Part shown: in pieces, positions 35,084-44,310 of the stretch
Numbering within the stretch: position 1 is the first letter of the stretch
How the letters are laid out: every line of letters starts with the position of its first letter
Source: Lachnoanaerobaculum sp. OBRC5-5
GTDB lineage: Bacteria > Bacillota > Clostridia > Lachnospirales > Lachnospiraceae
Length of the DNA: 64,000 nt
Assembly (NCBI RefSeq): GCF_000296385.1
Contig: NZ_JH815185.1
Coordinates: 1,382,684 to 1,446,683 of the forward strand
Direction: 5' to 3'
Made by a program: the position numbers and the translations under genes
Notes under the pieces: model-generated
The model's input: only the letters and a program-made list of their open reading frames with translations
The model's database searches: none
Told to the model about the DNA's origin: nothing

Positions 35084-37375
35084 CTACTTAAGTAAACCTG
35101 CTTTATCAAAATATTCATACAGTTTTTCCGGACGTAAAGGTAATTCATTAACACCTACACCTGTAGCATTCATAATAGCATTTCTTATAGCCGGTGCCAC
35201 AGGACAAACCGGTGGCTCACCCAATGATTTTGTACCGAAAGGTGATGTAGGCTCAGGATTCTCAACAAATGCCGTCTCAAGATGCGGATGATCCATACAT
35301 GTAGATAATTTATAATCGAGTAAGTTGTCATTGAGCACTTTTCCTGTCTTCTTATCTACAAGCTGTACCTCCGAGAGCGCATATCCTATACCCATACTCA
35401 TACCGCCCTCAACCTGTGCCTTTGCAAGTGCAGGGTTGATAAGCTTACCGCAGTCATGTACATTTATAATCTTTGTGAGCTTTGCTTTACACATATCTAT
35501 ATCAACTTCAACTTCCGCAAAGCAGCATCCGAATGAATATGCATTTGACTTAATCTGTGCTGTAGACTCCGCTGTAATATGTCTGCTGTCGCTGAGAGAA
35601 TAAAGTGCTTCCGTTGCCAAATCACTCAATGAAATAAGCTCTCTGTTGTCTGTAGTTCTTATTATCATAGAATTCTTGATATCTGTAATTGAAGGCGGCA
35701 TATTTGTCAAAATATAAGCATAGTCAAGAATCTTCTGCTTCAAAAGTCCTGCAGTCTTTGCAATGGAGAAACCGCCTACATAGGTCTGTCTTGAAGCGTA
35801 TGAACCTGTACCGAAAGGTGTAATATCGGTATCCTGGTTTGAAACAACATGCACTTCATCAGCTCTGATTCCAAGAACTTCTGCAGCCATCTGTGAGAAT
35901 GCCGTATCCGCTCCCTGACCGATTTCAGTCTCACCAAGCTGTAATGTTACGGAACCGTCCTGATTGAGTACCATTCTTGATGATGATGACTCAAGTGATA
36001 TAGGCCAAACTGCGGTATTGTACCAGAATGTTGCCATTCCTATACCTTTTCTTACTCTGCCTGTCTGTTTTGCAAGCTCTTTGACTCTGTTGTCATAGTC
36101 CATATAAGCTTTGCCTTTTTCGATACATTGTCTGAATGTATCATAGTAGTTTTCATTCTTTGAAAAAGCGTCCTTATATCCCTGTGGCATAAGGTTCTTA
36201 AGTCTGAAGTCGATAGGTGGAATACCCATTATCTTCGCAACATCTTCCGTATGAGACTCTACCGCAAACATAGCCTGCGGAATTCCGTATCCTCTCATGG
36301 CTCCGGCTACAGGTCTGTTTGTAAATACAGTATATGCATCGCCTTCAACATTATCACATGGATAAAGCTGTGGGAAAGCACCGAGTCCCTTTGCTGCAAT
36401 TGAATGTCCGTGTGAAGCATATGCACCCTGATTTGAGAATGCTTCTATCTTCCTTGCCGCATATGTACCGTCTTTTCTTACATGGGAAATTATATGGAAC
36501 TTTATACCATGTCTTGTTCTGTTTGCAAAGAAAGTTTCCTCTCTGCTGCAGTCAAGTTTTACAAGATGTCCGCCAACCTGTAATGAAAGGAATGCACAAA
36601 GCGGCTCATAAAGTATATCCTGCTTATTTCCGAATCCACCGCCGATATAAGGCTTGATAACTCTTACATCTCCCCACGGAATTCCTAGAGCCTGACCTAC
36701 GACTCTTCTTGCAATATGAGGAATCTGTGTGGACGCAACTACGGTAATTCTTTTGCCTTCAGCATATGCATAGCAGATAAAGTTTTCAATATGGCAATGC
36801 TGTACAGGCTCTGTAGTATACCATCTGTCAACTACCGTAAGACCCTCTTCTTTAATTGCCTCGGCATAATTACCTCTGCTAAGACTTGTGTGCTTTAAAA
36901 TATTGTTAGGGTAATCCTTATGAATCTGTGGAGCGCCGTCTTTCATAGCTTCCAAAACATCTGTAACCACAGGATACTCTTCATATTCCACTTTTATAGC
37001 TCTGAGCGCCTGATTTGCCGCCACTTCATTTTCAGCTATAACCGCAGCAACATCATCACCGTAAAATTTAACTTCATCAGTAAGAAGCAATCTGTCTGCA
37101 ACGTCCTGATGACTTACATCTGTAGACCATGGGTGTCCTGCTGTAGGGAAGTAATTTCTATACTGTCCAAGGTCAAAACAGGTAACAATCTTAACAACTC
37201 CCTCAATCTTCTCAGCCTCACTTGTGTCAACGGAAAGAACTTTTCCGTGAGCTATTGTGGAATGCACTATTTTTGCCACATATGCTCCTGCATCACATAA
37301 ATCGTCGGTATATTTTGTTCTACCTGTGACCTTGTCAAACGCATCCACTCTGGTGATACTTTTTCCAACCTCCAT
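35084..37375 (-). CDS. xdhA: Xanthine dehydrogenase, molybdenum-binding subunit (probably selenium-dependent)
   Basis: The catalytic 763-residue molybdopterin subunit that hydroxylates hypoxanthine and xanthine. It opens with GKSITRVDAFDKVTGRTKYTDD. IGGGFGNKQD, AGAMRGYGIPQ, GQGADTAFSQM and the active-site Glu in TKSLGEPP match the molybdenum hydroxylase family. The neighbouring selD-yedF-yqeB-yqeC set suggests a labile selenium ligand at the Mo centre, as in Enterococcus and purinolytic clostridia; the polypeptide alone cannot show this. It lies 105 bp after guaD in the riboswitch-controlled operon. Confidence 0.93.
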   Translation of the reverse strand: MEVGKSITRVDAFDKVTGRTKYTDDLCDAGAYVAKIVHSTIAHGKVLSVDTSEAEKIEGVVKIVTCFDLGQYRNYFPTAGHPWSTDVSHQDVADRLLLTDEVKFYGDDVAAVIAENEVAANQALRAIKVEYEEYPVVTDVLEAMKDGAPQIHKDYPNNILKHTSLSRGNYAEAIKEEGLTVVDRWYTTEPVQHCHIENFICYAYAEGKRITVVASTQIPHIARRVVGQALGIPWGDVRVIKPYIGGGFGNKQDILYEPLCAFLSLQVGGHLVKLDCSREETFFANRTRHGIKFHIISHVRKDGTYAARKIEAFSNQGAYASHGHSIAAKGLGAFPQLYPCDNVEGDAYTVFTNRPVAGAMRGYGIPQAMFAVESHTEDVAKIMGIPPIDFRLKNLMPQGYKDAFSKNENYYDTFRQCIEKGKAYMDYDNRVKELAKQTGRVRKGIGMATFWYNTAVWPISLESSSSRMVLNQDGSVTLQLGETEIGQGADTAFSQMAAEVLGIRADEVHVVSNQDTDITPFGTGSYASRQTYVGGFSIAKTAGLLKQKILDYAYILTNMPPSITDIKNSMIIRTTDNRELISLSDLATEALYSLSDSRHITAESTAQIKSNAYSFGCCFAEVEVDIDMCKAKLTKIINVHDCGKLINPALAKAQVEGGMSMGIGYALSEVQLVDKKTGKVLNDNLLDYKLSTCMDHPHLETAFVENPEPTSPFGTKSLGEPPVCPVAPAIRNAIMNATGVGVNELPLRPEKLYEYFDKAGLLK

Positions 37376-37480
37376 ATTATTTCCTCTCTAAATTATTATT
37401 TTTATATTATTTAATTTATATACCTTTATCCTCTTGTAGCGATTGGCTGTGTGTCTTTGTAAGTTGATAAAAATATAAAA

Positions 37481-38749
37481 TTAAAAAGTAACTGTTTTTT
37501 GTCCGGATACATATTTTGCTCTCAATGAGCATTCATCTGACAGATATAGGAATCTTTCAAATCTCTTTCTTATATCATCAATATCCTTATTCAATTCCTC
37601 ATCATTTATTACTAACATATCCGCTTCAAATCCTTCTTCAAAGGCTCCCACCTTTCCGAAGTAACTTCCGGGGATTCTTGTTGCTATGGCAAATGCCTCG
37701 GCAAGCTCCAAAGGTTTTGAATTTTTATCTATATATCTCCAATAAAGCTTTGAAAGCCCTATTGCTTCTACCGCCTGGTTAAATATATTCAGTGAAAATC
37801 CCGCCGCTATATCACTTCCAAGTCCCACCTTAATGCCTTTATCAAGGAACTTCCTTATAGGTGCTATTCCCGATGACAGACATATATTTGACTGCGGACA
37901 ATGAGCGACATACACATTTTTCTCCTTTAAAAGTTCAATCTCCTTTTCATCAGAGTATACACAATGTGCCATAACCGTGTCTACCTTACTTTTATTCAGA
38001 TTACCTCTTTTATTGTAAGCATCCAGATATCCTTCCGAATCCGGACAAAGTTCTCTCACCCATTCCACTTCTTTCGGATTTTCCGATAGATGTGACTGTA
38101 AACCGTAAGTATCACCTCTAATCTTACCAAGTTCTTTCATAAGTTCATCACTGCAACTTGGAATAAATCTCGGAGTTATTATAGGTTTTATATTCTTGTA
38201 TCTGTCTTTACAGATATCAAGCCATTTAACTGTGGAATCTATAGATGACTTTGTAGTCTCAATAAGTTCATCTGTAGAATTCCTGTCCATATTTACCTTA
38301 CCTACAAAACATTTCAATCCGCTCTCTTCAAGCATATCCATCAACAGTATTGTGGCATCTGTATGCAATGTTGCAAATACTACCGCTCTTGTGGAATAGC
38401 TTTTAGTCAGTGCATCAACAAATTTTTTATAAGCTTTTTTTGCATATTCAATATCCTTATATTTTGCTTCCTCCGGAAATGTATATGTATTCAACCAATC
38501 CAAAAGTTCCATATCCATTCCAAGCCCTCTGAAAACAAATTGCGGAGCATGAAGATGCATATCTATAAGTCCCGGTAATATCAAAGAATCTCCGTAGTCT
38601 ACTATCTCTTCATTCTTTAAAGAATCGGGAAATTCATCTTCCGAATATATTTTTGATATAATACCGTCTTCAACCACTAAAAAGCTTTTTTCTCTTATTC
38701 TGATCGTACATTTCTTTGTACAATCCACCAAATTCCCTTTAACTATCAT
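37481..38749 (-). CDS. guaD: Guanine deaminase
   Basis: Converts guanine to xanthine and NH3. The 422-residue amidohydrolase has LPGLIDMHLHAPQFVFRGLG (metal HxH), FATLHTDAT, GLQSHLSENPKEVEW, VMAHCVYS, AHCPQSN and LGSDIAAGFS with the catalytic Asp. The LLDWLNTYTFPEE region marks guanine deaminase rather than other amidohydrolases. ATG at 38749 follows GGGGAGA; the frame is open 22 codons further into the terminator hairpin. It is the first gene after a guanine-type riboswitch. Confidence 0.93.
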   Translation of the reverse strand: MIVKGNLVDCTKKCTIRIREKSFLVVEDGIISKIYSEDEFPDSLKNEEIVDYGDSLILPGLIDMHLHAPQFVFRGLGMDMELLDWLNTYTFPEEAKYKDIEYAKKAYKKFVDALTKSYSTRAVVFATLHTDATILLMDMLEESGLKCFVGKVNMDRNSTDELIETTKSSIDSTVKWLDICKDRYKNIKPIITPRFIPSCSDELMKELGKIRGDTYGLQSHLSENPKEVEWVRELCPDSEGYLDAYNKRGNLNKSKVDTVMAHCVYSDEKEIELLKEKNVYVAHCPQSNICLSSGIAPIRKFLDKGIKVGLGSDIAAGFSLNIFNQAVEAIGLSKLYWRYIDKNSKPLELAEAFAIATRIPGSYFGKVGAFEEGFEADMLVINDEELNKDIDDIRKRFERFLYLSDECSLRAKYVSGQKTVTF

Positions 38750-38764
38750 ATTCTCCCCTAATAA

Positions 38765-38804
38765 AAATATGAGGTGCTTTCCATTGTGCATGGAAACACA
38801 CCTC
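38765..38804 (-). terminator. Riboswitch-controlled terminator upstream of guaD
   Basis: RNA arms GAGGTG...TTTCCAT and ATGGAAA...CACCTC form a long, nearly continuous stem followed by ATATTTTTATT. A smaller hairpin CCCACA/TGTGGG lies between it and the aptamer. It fits the expression platform of a transcriptional purine riboswitch. Confidence 0.75.
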
Positions 38805-38827
38805 ACTCCACCCACAATTTCTGTGGG

Positions 38828-38888
38828 CCTATAGTCAATTATTACGGTAATTGGTAGAGACGCTCAACCGATTATGAGCTTATATAAG
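38828..38888 (-). ncRNA. Purine riboswitch aptamer, guanine type
   Basis: A 61-nt aptamer. P1 is CTTATA/TATAGG, P2 GCTCA/TGAGC with loop TAATCGGT, J2/3 GTCTCTACC, P3 around CAATTA/TAATTG with loop CCGTAA, and J3/1 ACTATAGG. Loops L2 (CGG) and L3 (CCG) can kiss. The specificity base in GACTA is C, which selects guanine-like ligands rather than adenine. J2/3 has a C where most family members have U (the flipped-out position, U48 in xpt numbering). It lies in front of guaD-xdhABC-ade-azgA. Confidence 0.92.
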
Positions 38889-38964
38889 TCCTCTAATTTA
38901 ATATTTTTATGTAAACTCTCCAAAAGAGAAACATAGAATATAATTTAAATATCTATTTGATTAG

Positions 38965-38993
38965 AGGATATCATCTAATTAGGTTTTCGTCAA
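38965..38993 (-). promoter_or_regulatory. Promoter of the riboswitch-led purine operon
   Basis: TTGACG (38988-38993) and TATCCT (38965-38970) on the minus strand are 17 bp apart, placing the start about 70 nt before the aptamer. The rest of 38994-39080 is AT-rich with nothing else recognised. Confidence 0.7.
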
Positions 38994-39080
38994 ATTTTTT
39001 GCGAAGTTTTTATATGAATTATGCCCTATATTTATTTGAATTATCAATATATATATAAGAATTGTACTATTCTATTTTTA

Positions 39081-39668
39081 TCAATGTATTTTATCAAGTA
39101 CATAATAATAAGTTTCTTTCGTATCAATATCCAAAAGTTCGTCTTCATTTTCTATATCTACAAATAAAACCTCACAAATATGCGCTTTTATAAGCTTTTT
39201 GCCGCCTTCTTCTTCTCCAAGTAAAAGCAGTTCATCAAAATACTCACTGGAAAATATACATGGGTTTCCAAGCCTGTTTTTACATCTTACACTACTTATA
39301 GTTTTATTCGATTGTTGAAATTCATCTATTATCTTTGTTATTGTCTGTGATCTTAATAAAGGCTGATCACAGACACCGAATAATACACTTCCTGAATTCT
39401 CAATATTTTTCAGTTTCTCCACCGCAAGCTTTATTGAGCGGGATTTTCCAAGCTCAGGTTTACCATTATATATGGTTATAAATCCGTTCTTTTTATAATA
39501 ATCTAAAATCTCGGTATCCTTACTTACTATTATCTTATTATCAAAGTCATATGCTCTTTTATATATTTTTTCCATATATTGATAGAGCTTAACCCCTTTG
39601 ATATCTGCCAGAAGCTTGTCACCTCCGAATCTTTTACCTTCTCCGGCAGCCAGAATCACCAAATCCAT
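39081..39668 (-). CDS. MocA-like nucleotidyltransferase of molybdenum hydroxylase maturation
   Basis: A 195-residue MobA/MocA-type NTP transferase that would load CTP onto molybdopterin for insertion into the xanthine dehydrogenase. VILAAGEGKRFGGDKLLADI is the nucleotide-binding opening; GVCDQPLL and RLGNPCIFS are family motifs. It overlaps yqeB by one base, as expected in the selenium-dependent molybdenum hydroxylase accessory cluster. Confidence 0.85.
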   Translation of the reverse strand: MDLVILAAGEGKRFGGDKLLADIKGVKLYQYMEKIYKRAYDFDNKIIVSKDTEILDYYKKNGFITIYNGKPELGKSRSIKLAVEKLKNIENSGSVLFGVCDQPLLRSQTITKIIDEFQQSNKTISSVRCKNRLGNPCIFSSEYFDELLLLGEEEGGKKLIKAHICEVLFVDIENEDELLDIDTKETYYYVLDKIH

Positions 39669-40471
39669 TAAGCTTTCCTGCCGCTTATTTTACTAAGTAT
39701 TGCTTCCAGTACCCCGCCTCCTATGGCACTTGCCTTATCAGATACGGTGAAGCAATACTCCCTTTCTGCTCTGGGGTCCACATCTCCCGATTTCATACCT
39801 GTCTTTACTTTTACACCGTCTTGTAAAAGTCCTCTGACAATACCGTCAATATTTGCATATACAGGGGTTTCATCACAGTATGCCAACAAATCTCCTGCCT
39901 TTACATAGTCTCCGATATTTACCTTTGCCTTAAACACTCCGTCTGCAGTTGCCCTGATGATTCTTTCCACAGTGTATCCGCCTATATTTCCGGGAACTCC
40001 CGTATTCGGATAAGCACTTCCGCTCCATATTACTCTGCCGAGATTATGTCCTCTTTTGGTTTCAACTACGGCATGGCAGTCAACTCCTGCTTCAAATCCC
40101 GGTCCTACACCTATTACAATATCGGCATCGGTTATTTTGGTGCCTATATTTGTCTTTGCGATAATTGCATCCACTATCACATCCGGCTTATATTCCTTCA
40201 TAATTTCCCCGCTTGGATCCACTATCACAGGTATACATCCCGACTCCATTACAGTATCAATCATTGAAATATTTTCACAGAGCTTACCTGTTATACCTTC
40301 AACACTTGCCTCACCTGTATAAACGGCAGGTGAGAATGCAACCGTTCTTCTTACCGTAGTAGGTACGGCGATATCAGACATTACTATATCAAATCCCGAT
40401 CTGTACAATCTTAAAGCAATTCCCGTTGCCAAATCTCCGGCACCTCTTATCCAAATCTTTTTGTCCATCAT
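39668..40471 (-). CDS. yqeB: Selenium-dependent molybdenum hydroxylase accessory protein YqeB
   Basis: A 267-residue accessory protein of the YqeB family. KIWIRGAGDLATGIALRLYRSG looks like a Rossmann nucleotide site; IGVGPGFEAGVDCHAVVETKRG and CDETPVYANIDGIVRGLL follow. The family co-occurs with yqeC, orphan selD and molybdenum hydroxylases; its chemistry is unsettled (known of family). It is 11 bp after yqeC. Confidence 0.85.
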   Translation of the reverse strand: MMDKKIWIRGAGDLATGIALRLYRSGFDIVMSDIAVPTTVRRTVAFSPAVYTGEASVEGITGKLCENISMIDTVMESGCIPVIVDPSGEIMKEYKPDVIVDAIIAKTNIGTKITDADIVIGVGPGFEAGVDCHAVVETKRGHNLGRVIWSGSAYPNTGVPGNIGGYTVERIIRATADGVFKAKVNIGDYVKAGDLLAYCDETPVYANIDGIVRGLLQDGVKVKTGMKSGDVDPRAEREYCFTVSDKASAIGGGVLEAILSKISGRKA

Positions 40472-40482
40472 AAACCTTCTCT

Positions 40483-41184
40483 CTAGACTAAAAATTCAAA
40501 ATCACAAAACTCTCTGTTATTATTATATGATGTTATTGAAACCTTGAAATTTTTAAAACCGTTTGCTTCACAGAAAATCTTTATATATTTTTCTATCTCT
40601 AAAGCCTTCTTTACATCTTCTTCAGTGTCGGTTTTATTTATAATAAATAAAGTTTTTCTGTTGTTTACACCTTTAAACTCCGCCCTTTCATCTGTAAGAA
40701 TCTTTGCGGCATCTTCCGTACTGAGAACATGATTCTCATCCCATCCGAAAAGCTTAACAGCTCTTTCATACCTGAAGCATTTTTCACTTATCTTTTTTCC
40801 GACAGCATCAATACCCATACATACTATGCAAATATCGGTATTCTCAGGTATTACAGGCTCCCCTTCTCTTGGGATTTTTATAGGTAAGCGCTTTGCTCCG
40901 TCAGCCTCAACCAATACTATATCGGCATATTTATTAAAATCCCTCACCTCTATTATATCAAGAGATGATAATTTTTCACCTACATCTTTTCCTATAACCA
41001 CAGGTTCATCCTTAAACTCAACTTTTTCAAGCTCTTTTGCAGAATCTATTTCAATATATTCTTCCGGCTTTATTATATGAGTTGTTGTTGTTATAACAAC
41101 TTTTTTGCCTCTTTTAGCAAAATATCTCCCTATATAAAACATGGTGGTGGTTTTTCCACCACCACCAACTAATGAAATTATCAT
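40483..41184 (-). CDS. yqeC: Selenium-dependent hydroxylase accessory protein YqeC
   Basis: A 233-residue protein with an N-terminal P-loop (SLVGGGGKTTTMFYIG), an ADGAKRLPIKIP motif and a GTPase-like NKTDTEED near residue 190. YqeC proteins are markers of selenium-dependent molybdenum hydroxylase systems and probably use ATP or GTP in cofactor maturation. It directly abuts the stop of the NCS2 permease gene. Confidence 0.85.
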   Translation of the reverse strand: MIISLVGGGGKTTTMFYIGRYFAKRGKKVVITTTTHIIKPEEYIEIDSAKELEKVEFKDEPVVIGKDVGEKLSSLDIIEVRDFNKYADIVLVEADGAKRLPIKIPREGEPVIPENTDICIVCMGIDAVGKKISEKCFRYERAVKLFGWDENHVLSTEDAAKILTDERAEFKGVNNRKTLFIINKTDTEEDVKKALEIEKYIKIFCEANGFKNFKVSITSYNNNREFCDFEFLV

Positions 41185-42564
41185 TTATTGCATACCTACC
41201 AATTTCTTTACATCCATATCCTTCGGCAATACGAAGTTTAATAACATTGAAAGTACAAATACGCCCGCTACGGAGTTACCTGCAAAAATATCTCCTATAA
41301 CCTTAGGGAAATAATCAAATATGCCCGGTGTCTGAGTAAATCCTATTCCGATACTTATAGATAAAGCCGCAATTATTGTATTCCTTTGAGTGAATCCGCA
41401 TTTCCCAATCATATCCATTCCACTTACCACTATAGTACCGAACATCACTATTGTACATCCACCGAGTACAGGTTCCGGTAATGTTGAAAAGAATGCACCT
41501 ACCGGTGGGAATATTCCTGCCAATATAAGGATCAATGCACCAAACATAATAGTAAATCTGTTTACTACCTTTGTCATTGCAATAAGACCTACATTCTGTG
41601 AAAATGATGTTATAGGCATACATCCAAACACACCTGATACGGCACTTAAGAAACCGTCACATGCAAGTGATCCCGATACTTCCTTCTCTGTAATGTCTCT
41701 GTCAAGTCCGCCTGCAACAACCGCAGTGGTGTCACCGATAGTCTCTGCAGCAGATACCAAGAAGATTAGAGCAACAGACAAAATTGCACCGGGATTAAAT
41801 ATTGGCTTATATGGCAATACTCTCGGCAATGCAATAAATCCCACTGTATTTATTGTTCCGGTAAAATGCGAAAAATCTACAATACCAAATATAAGAGAAA
41901 TTATATATCCAACTATAAGACCGAACATTACGTTTAGCTGCTTCCAAAATCCCTTTGCAAGTGAACTGAATGCTATACATGATACAAGTGTAATAAGTCC
42001 AACAAGCATATATTTTGGAGCACCGAAATCATCAACATATCCGCCTCCGAAACTTTTTGCACCTACTGCAAGCAGAGAAAAACCTATGGTAGTAACTACA
42101 CAAGCCGAAACTATTGGTGAAACTATCTTTTTCCAATACTTATAAGTTAATCCGAGACAGCCTTCTATACATCCACCGACTATTATCGCACCAATCGCTG
42201 TTTGATAATTAAAATTAGTACCTATGTAGCCTAGTGCCTGCACAAAGGTAAAGCTGACTCCCATTACAACCGGCAATCTTGAACCAATTTTCCATACAGG
42301 ATATAACTGTACCAAAGTTCCAAGGCCCGCTATAAACATGGCACTTTGCATGATTCTCGCAAGCTCCACTCCACCAATCTTATCAGCATCACTTCCAAGT
42401 AACTTTGACGCACCACATACTAGAAGTATAGGCGCCAGATTTGCAACGAACATGGCCATAACATGTTGCAGTCCGAAAGGTATTGCTTTTGCCACAGGAA
42501 CTCTTCCGTCCAATTTGTAAATATTATCAATACTTACATTTGAACTACTTGTCTTTTCACTCAT
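41185..42564 (-). CDS. NCS2-family xanthine/uracil permease
   Basis: A 459-residue inner-membrane symporter with 12-14 hydrophobic segments. FGLQHVMAMFVANLAPILLV is the conserved opening, and the family QXVGXXXXT motif appears as SQNVGLIAMTKV. AETIGDTTAVVAGG is also typical. Clustering with yqeC/yqeB and downstream of the selenium genes favours xanthine or urate uptake (XanQ/PbuX type); uracil is possible given the nearby uracil operon. ATG at 42564 with AAGGAGG is preferred over the 8-codon longer frame. Confidence 0.9.
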   Translation of the reverse strand: MSEKTSSSNVSIDNIYKLDGRVPVAKAIPFGLQHVMAMFVANLAPILLVCGASKLLGSDADKIGGVELARIMQSAMFIAGLGTLVQLYPVWKIGSRLPVVMGVSFTFVQALGYIGTNFNYQTAIGAIIVGGCIEGCLGLTYKYWKKIVSPIVSACVVTTIGFSLLAVGAKSFGGGYVDDFGAPKYMLVGLITLVSCIAFSSLAKGFWKQLNVMFGLIVGYIISLIFGIVDFSHFTGTINTVGFIALPRVLPYKPIFNPGAILSVALIFLVSAAETIGDTTAVVAGGLDRDITEKEVSGSLACDGFLSAVSGVFGCMPITSFSQNVGLIAMTKVVNRFTIMFGALILILAGIFPPVGAFFSTLPEPVLGGCTIVMFGTIVVSGMDMIGKCGFTQRNTIIAALSISIGIGFTQTPGIFDYFPKVIGDIFAGNSVAGVFVLSMLLNFVLPKDMDVKKLVGMQ

Positions 42565-42789
42565 TTTAATCCTCCTTAAAAAAGACATTTATTTTTACAT
42601 CTCTTAGAGATGAAATGTACTAAGGATCAATATTTAAATTTCTTATTGTTAAAAAGATATCAATAGAAAAGGTTTAAATACGCATCAGATATTCTCTGAT
42701 GCGTCAAATATCTACATATTAACTGTTTAATTGTAAACTTTCCTTTGGTATATTTAATAAAAAATATCGTTATAGCTTTTATTTTTCAT
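42565..42789 (-). promoter_or_regulatory. Leader region of the xanthine permease operon
   Basis: About 220 nt of non-coding leader. It contains a perfect 10-bp hairpin ACGCATCAGA/TCTGATGCGT (42680-42704, 5-nt loop) and a short CATCTC/GAGATG hairpin (42599-42613). No classical purine aptamer (no CTACC/CCGTAA elements) was seen. The hairpin lacks a U-run, so it is not a clear terminator. Upstream bases 42819-42913 are AT-rich and empty. Confidence 0.5.
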
Positions 42790-42818
42790 ATACTATCATT
42801 TTTTCTTGCAAAAATCAA
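42790..42818 (-). promoter_or_regulatory. Predicted promoter of the xanthine permease-yqeC-yqeB-mocA operon
   Basis: TTGATT (42813-42818) and TAGTAT (42790-42795) on the minus strand, spacer 17 bp. Confidence 0.5.
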
Positions 42819-42913
42819 TCTAAATATTTTTTTTTATGAGCAAATCATACTATTTTTCAGACTAAACATGTTAATAATTTACATATTTGTTTAACACTGT
42901 TTATTATATAGTT

Positions 42914-43150
42914 TTAATGCCAAACCTTACTTGCCTTATCATACAGAGGATTTTCTTTTTTAATCAAGTTATCTATCAAATCCGCCGACTCAAAAGGAAC
43001 ACACCATGCCAAACCGCAACCTGAGGAAAGTTCTTTCGGAACGGGTATCAGCCTTCCCGGTACATTTTCTTTTGCACACAGACTTTCAAATGCCATTGCG
43101 GCTGTGGTGGTTTGAAAGGTCACTATATATTTCCAACTTTTTTCTCTCAT
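42914..43150 (-). CDS. DUF3343 family protein
   Basis: A 78-residue protein of the DUF3343 family, regularly found beside the cysteine-desulfurase-like gene in orphan-selD loci. YIVTFQTTTAAMAFESLCAK, RLIPVPKELSSGCGLAW and the single conserved Cys in SSGCGLAW are visible; these might bind sulfur or selenium. It shares one base with the desulfurase-like gene. Function unknown. Confidence 0.8.
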   Translation of the reverse strand: MREKSWKYIVTFQTTTAAMAFESLCAKENVPGRLIPVPKELSSGCGLAWCVPFESADLIDNLIKKENPLYDKASKVWH

Positions 43151-44310
43151 TATTCTTCCACTATTTCTTTTATCGCTTTTATAACAGCATCTATTTCTTC
43201 CTCGGTATTAAAATATGAGAATGAAAATCTTGCTATTCCCTCGTCCACTGTTCCAAAAGCCTTATGCATCAATGGCGCACAGTGAGCACCTGCTCTTATC
43301 GCTATATCATAGTCTTCACCAAGATAATCAGCCAGATCTCCCGAATGAATTCCGTCTATATTTAACGGCAAAATACTCCCATGCCTTATAAACTCCGGTT
43401 CTTTTTCAAATTCAGAACAGTCAGTGTAGAACTTTATTCCCTTTATATCCTTTATACCCTTATAAAGCCTTTTTAACAGATACATCTCTTTTTTATGTAT
43501 ATTTGTAATTCCGACTTCATTTATAAAATCAATTCCGGCACCAAGTCCCGCAATACCCATAATATTTAAAGTTCCGGCCTCTAATCTTGTGGGATACTCA
43601 TCAGGCTGCTCCTTATTAAAGGATTGCACACCGCTTCCTCCTACCTTAAAGGTATCTATCAAAATATCGGAATTTATAACTATACCGCCTGTTCCTCCCG
43701 GTCCGAACAGTCCCTTATGCCCCGTAAAGCAGAGGATATCTATCCCCGTTTTATTCATATCTATCTTGATATTTCCGGCACTTTGAGATACATCCGCTAT
43801 AAAATACAGATTATTCTTTTTTGCTATTTTCCCGATATACTCTATATCCGATATTTCACCGGACACATTTGATACATGGTTTACAATTATAGCCTTTGTA
43901 TTTTCTTTTATATGCTTTTCAAATTCATCATATTTTAATTTTCCGCTTTCATCTATTCCGATAAAATCAATGCCTATATGCTTGGTTTTTTCAAGCTTAT
44001 AGAGCGGTCTAAGCACGCTGTTATGCTCCGTTACCGTACTTATTACATGATCTCCACTGCCGAACAGTCCGAACAATACGATATTTAAACTCTCTGTAGC
44101 ATTGGATGTAAAAATCACTTTTGAAGGGTCGCCGCTTCCGAAAAATCTTGAAATCTTTTCTCTTGTTTCATAGACCATTCTACCTGAATCAAGCGCGGCC
44201 CTGTATGCACCTCTTCCGCTGTTTCCATAGGATGTAAGCGCATGGTTTATAGCTTCTATTACATTTATCGGTTTTTTGAATGTAGTGGCGGCATTATCCA
44301 GATAAATCAT
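43150..44310 (-). CDS. Cysteine desulfurase-like PLP enzyme (selenium system)
   Basis: A 386-residue class V aminotransferase fold enzyme. IYLDNAATTFKKP opens the protein; the PLP-binding Lys is in CFTGHKGLFGPGGTGG, and the catalytic Cys is in IRAGAHCAPLMHK. It belongs to the EF2568-like subgroup linked to SelD and YedF, probably delivering selenium or sulfur for SelD. One-base overlaps with both neighbours indicate tight coupling. Confidence 0.88.
   Translation of the reverse strand: MIYLDNAATTFKKPINVIEAINHALTSYGNSGRGAYRAALDSGRMVYETREKISRFFGSGDPSKVIFTSNATESLNIVLFGLFGSGDHVISTVTEHNSVLRPLYKLEKTKHIGIDFIGIDESGKLKYDEFEKHIKENTKAIIVNHVSNVSGEISDIEYIGKIAKKNNLYFIADVSQSAGNIKIDMNKTGIDILCFTGHKGLFGPGGTGGIVINSDILIDTFKVGGSGVQSFNKEQPDEYPTRLEAGTLNIMGIAGLGAGIDFINEVGITNIHKKEMYLLKRLYKGIKDIKGIKFYTDCSEFEKEPEFIRHGSILPLNIDGIHSGDLADYLGEDYDIAIRAGAHCAPLMHKAFGTVDEGIARFSFSYFNTEEEIDAVIKAIKEIVEE

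Noticed and set aside
41390-42145. 251-residue plus-strand frame
   Set aside because: Antisense shadow of the NCS2 permease gene, rich in Pro and Thr from reverse-read hydrophobic codons.
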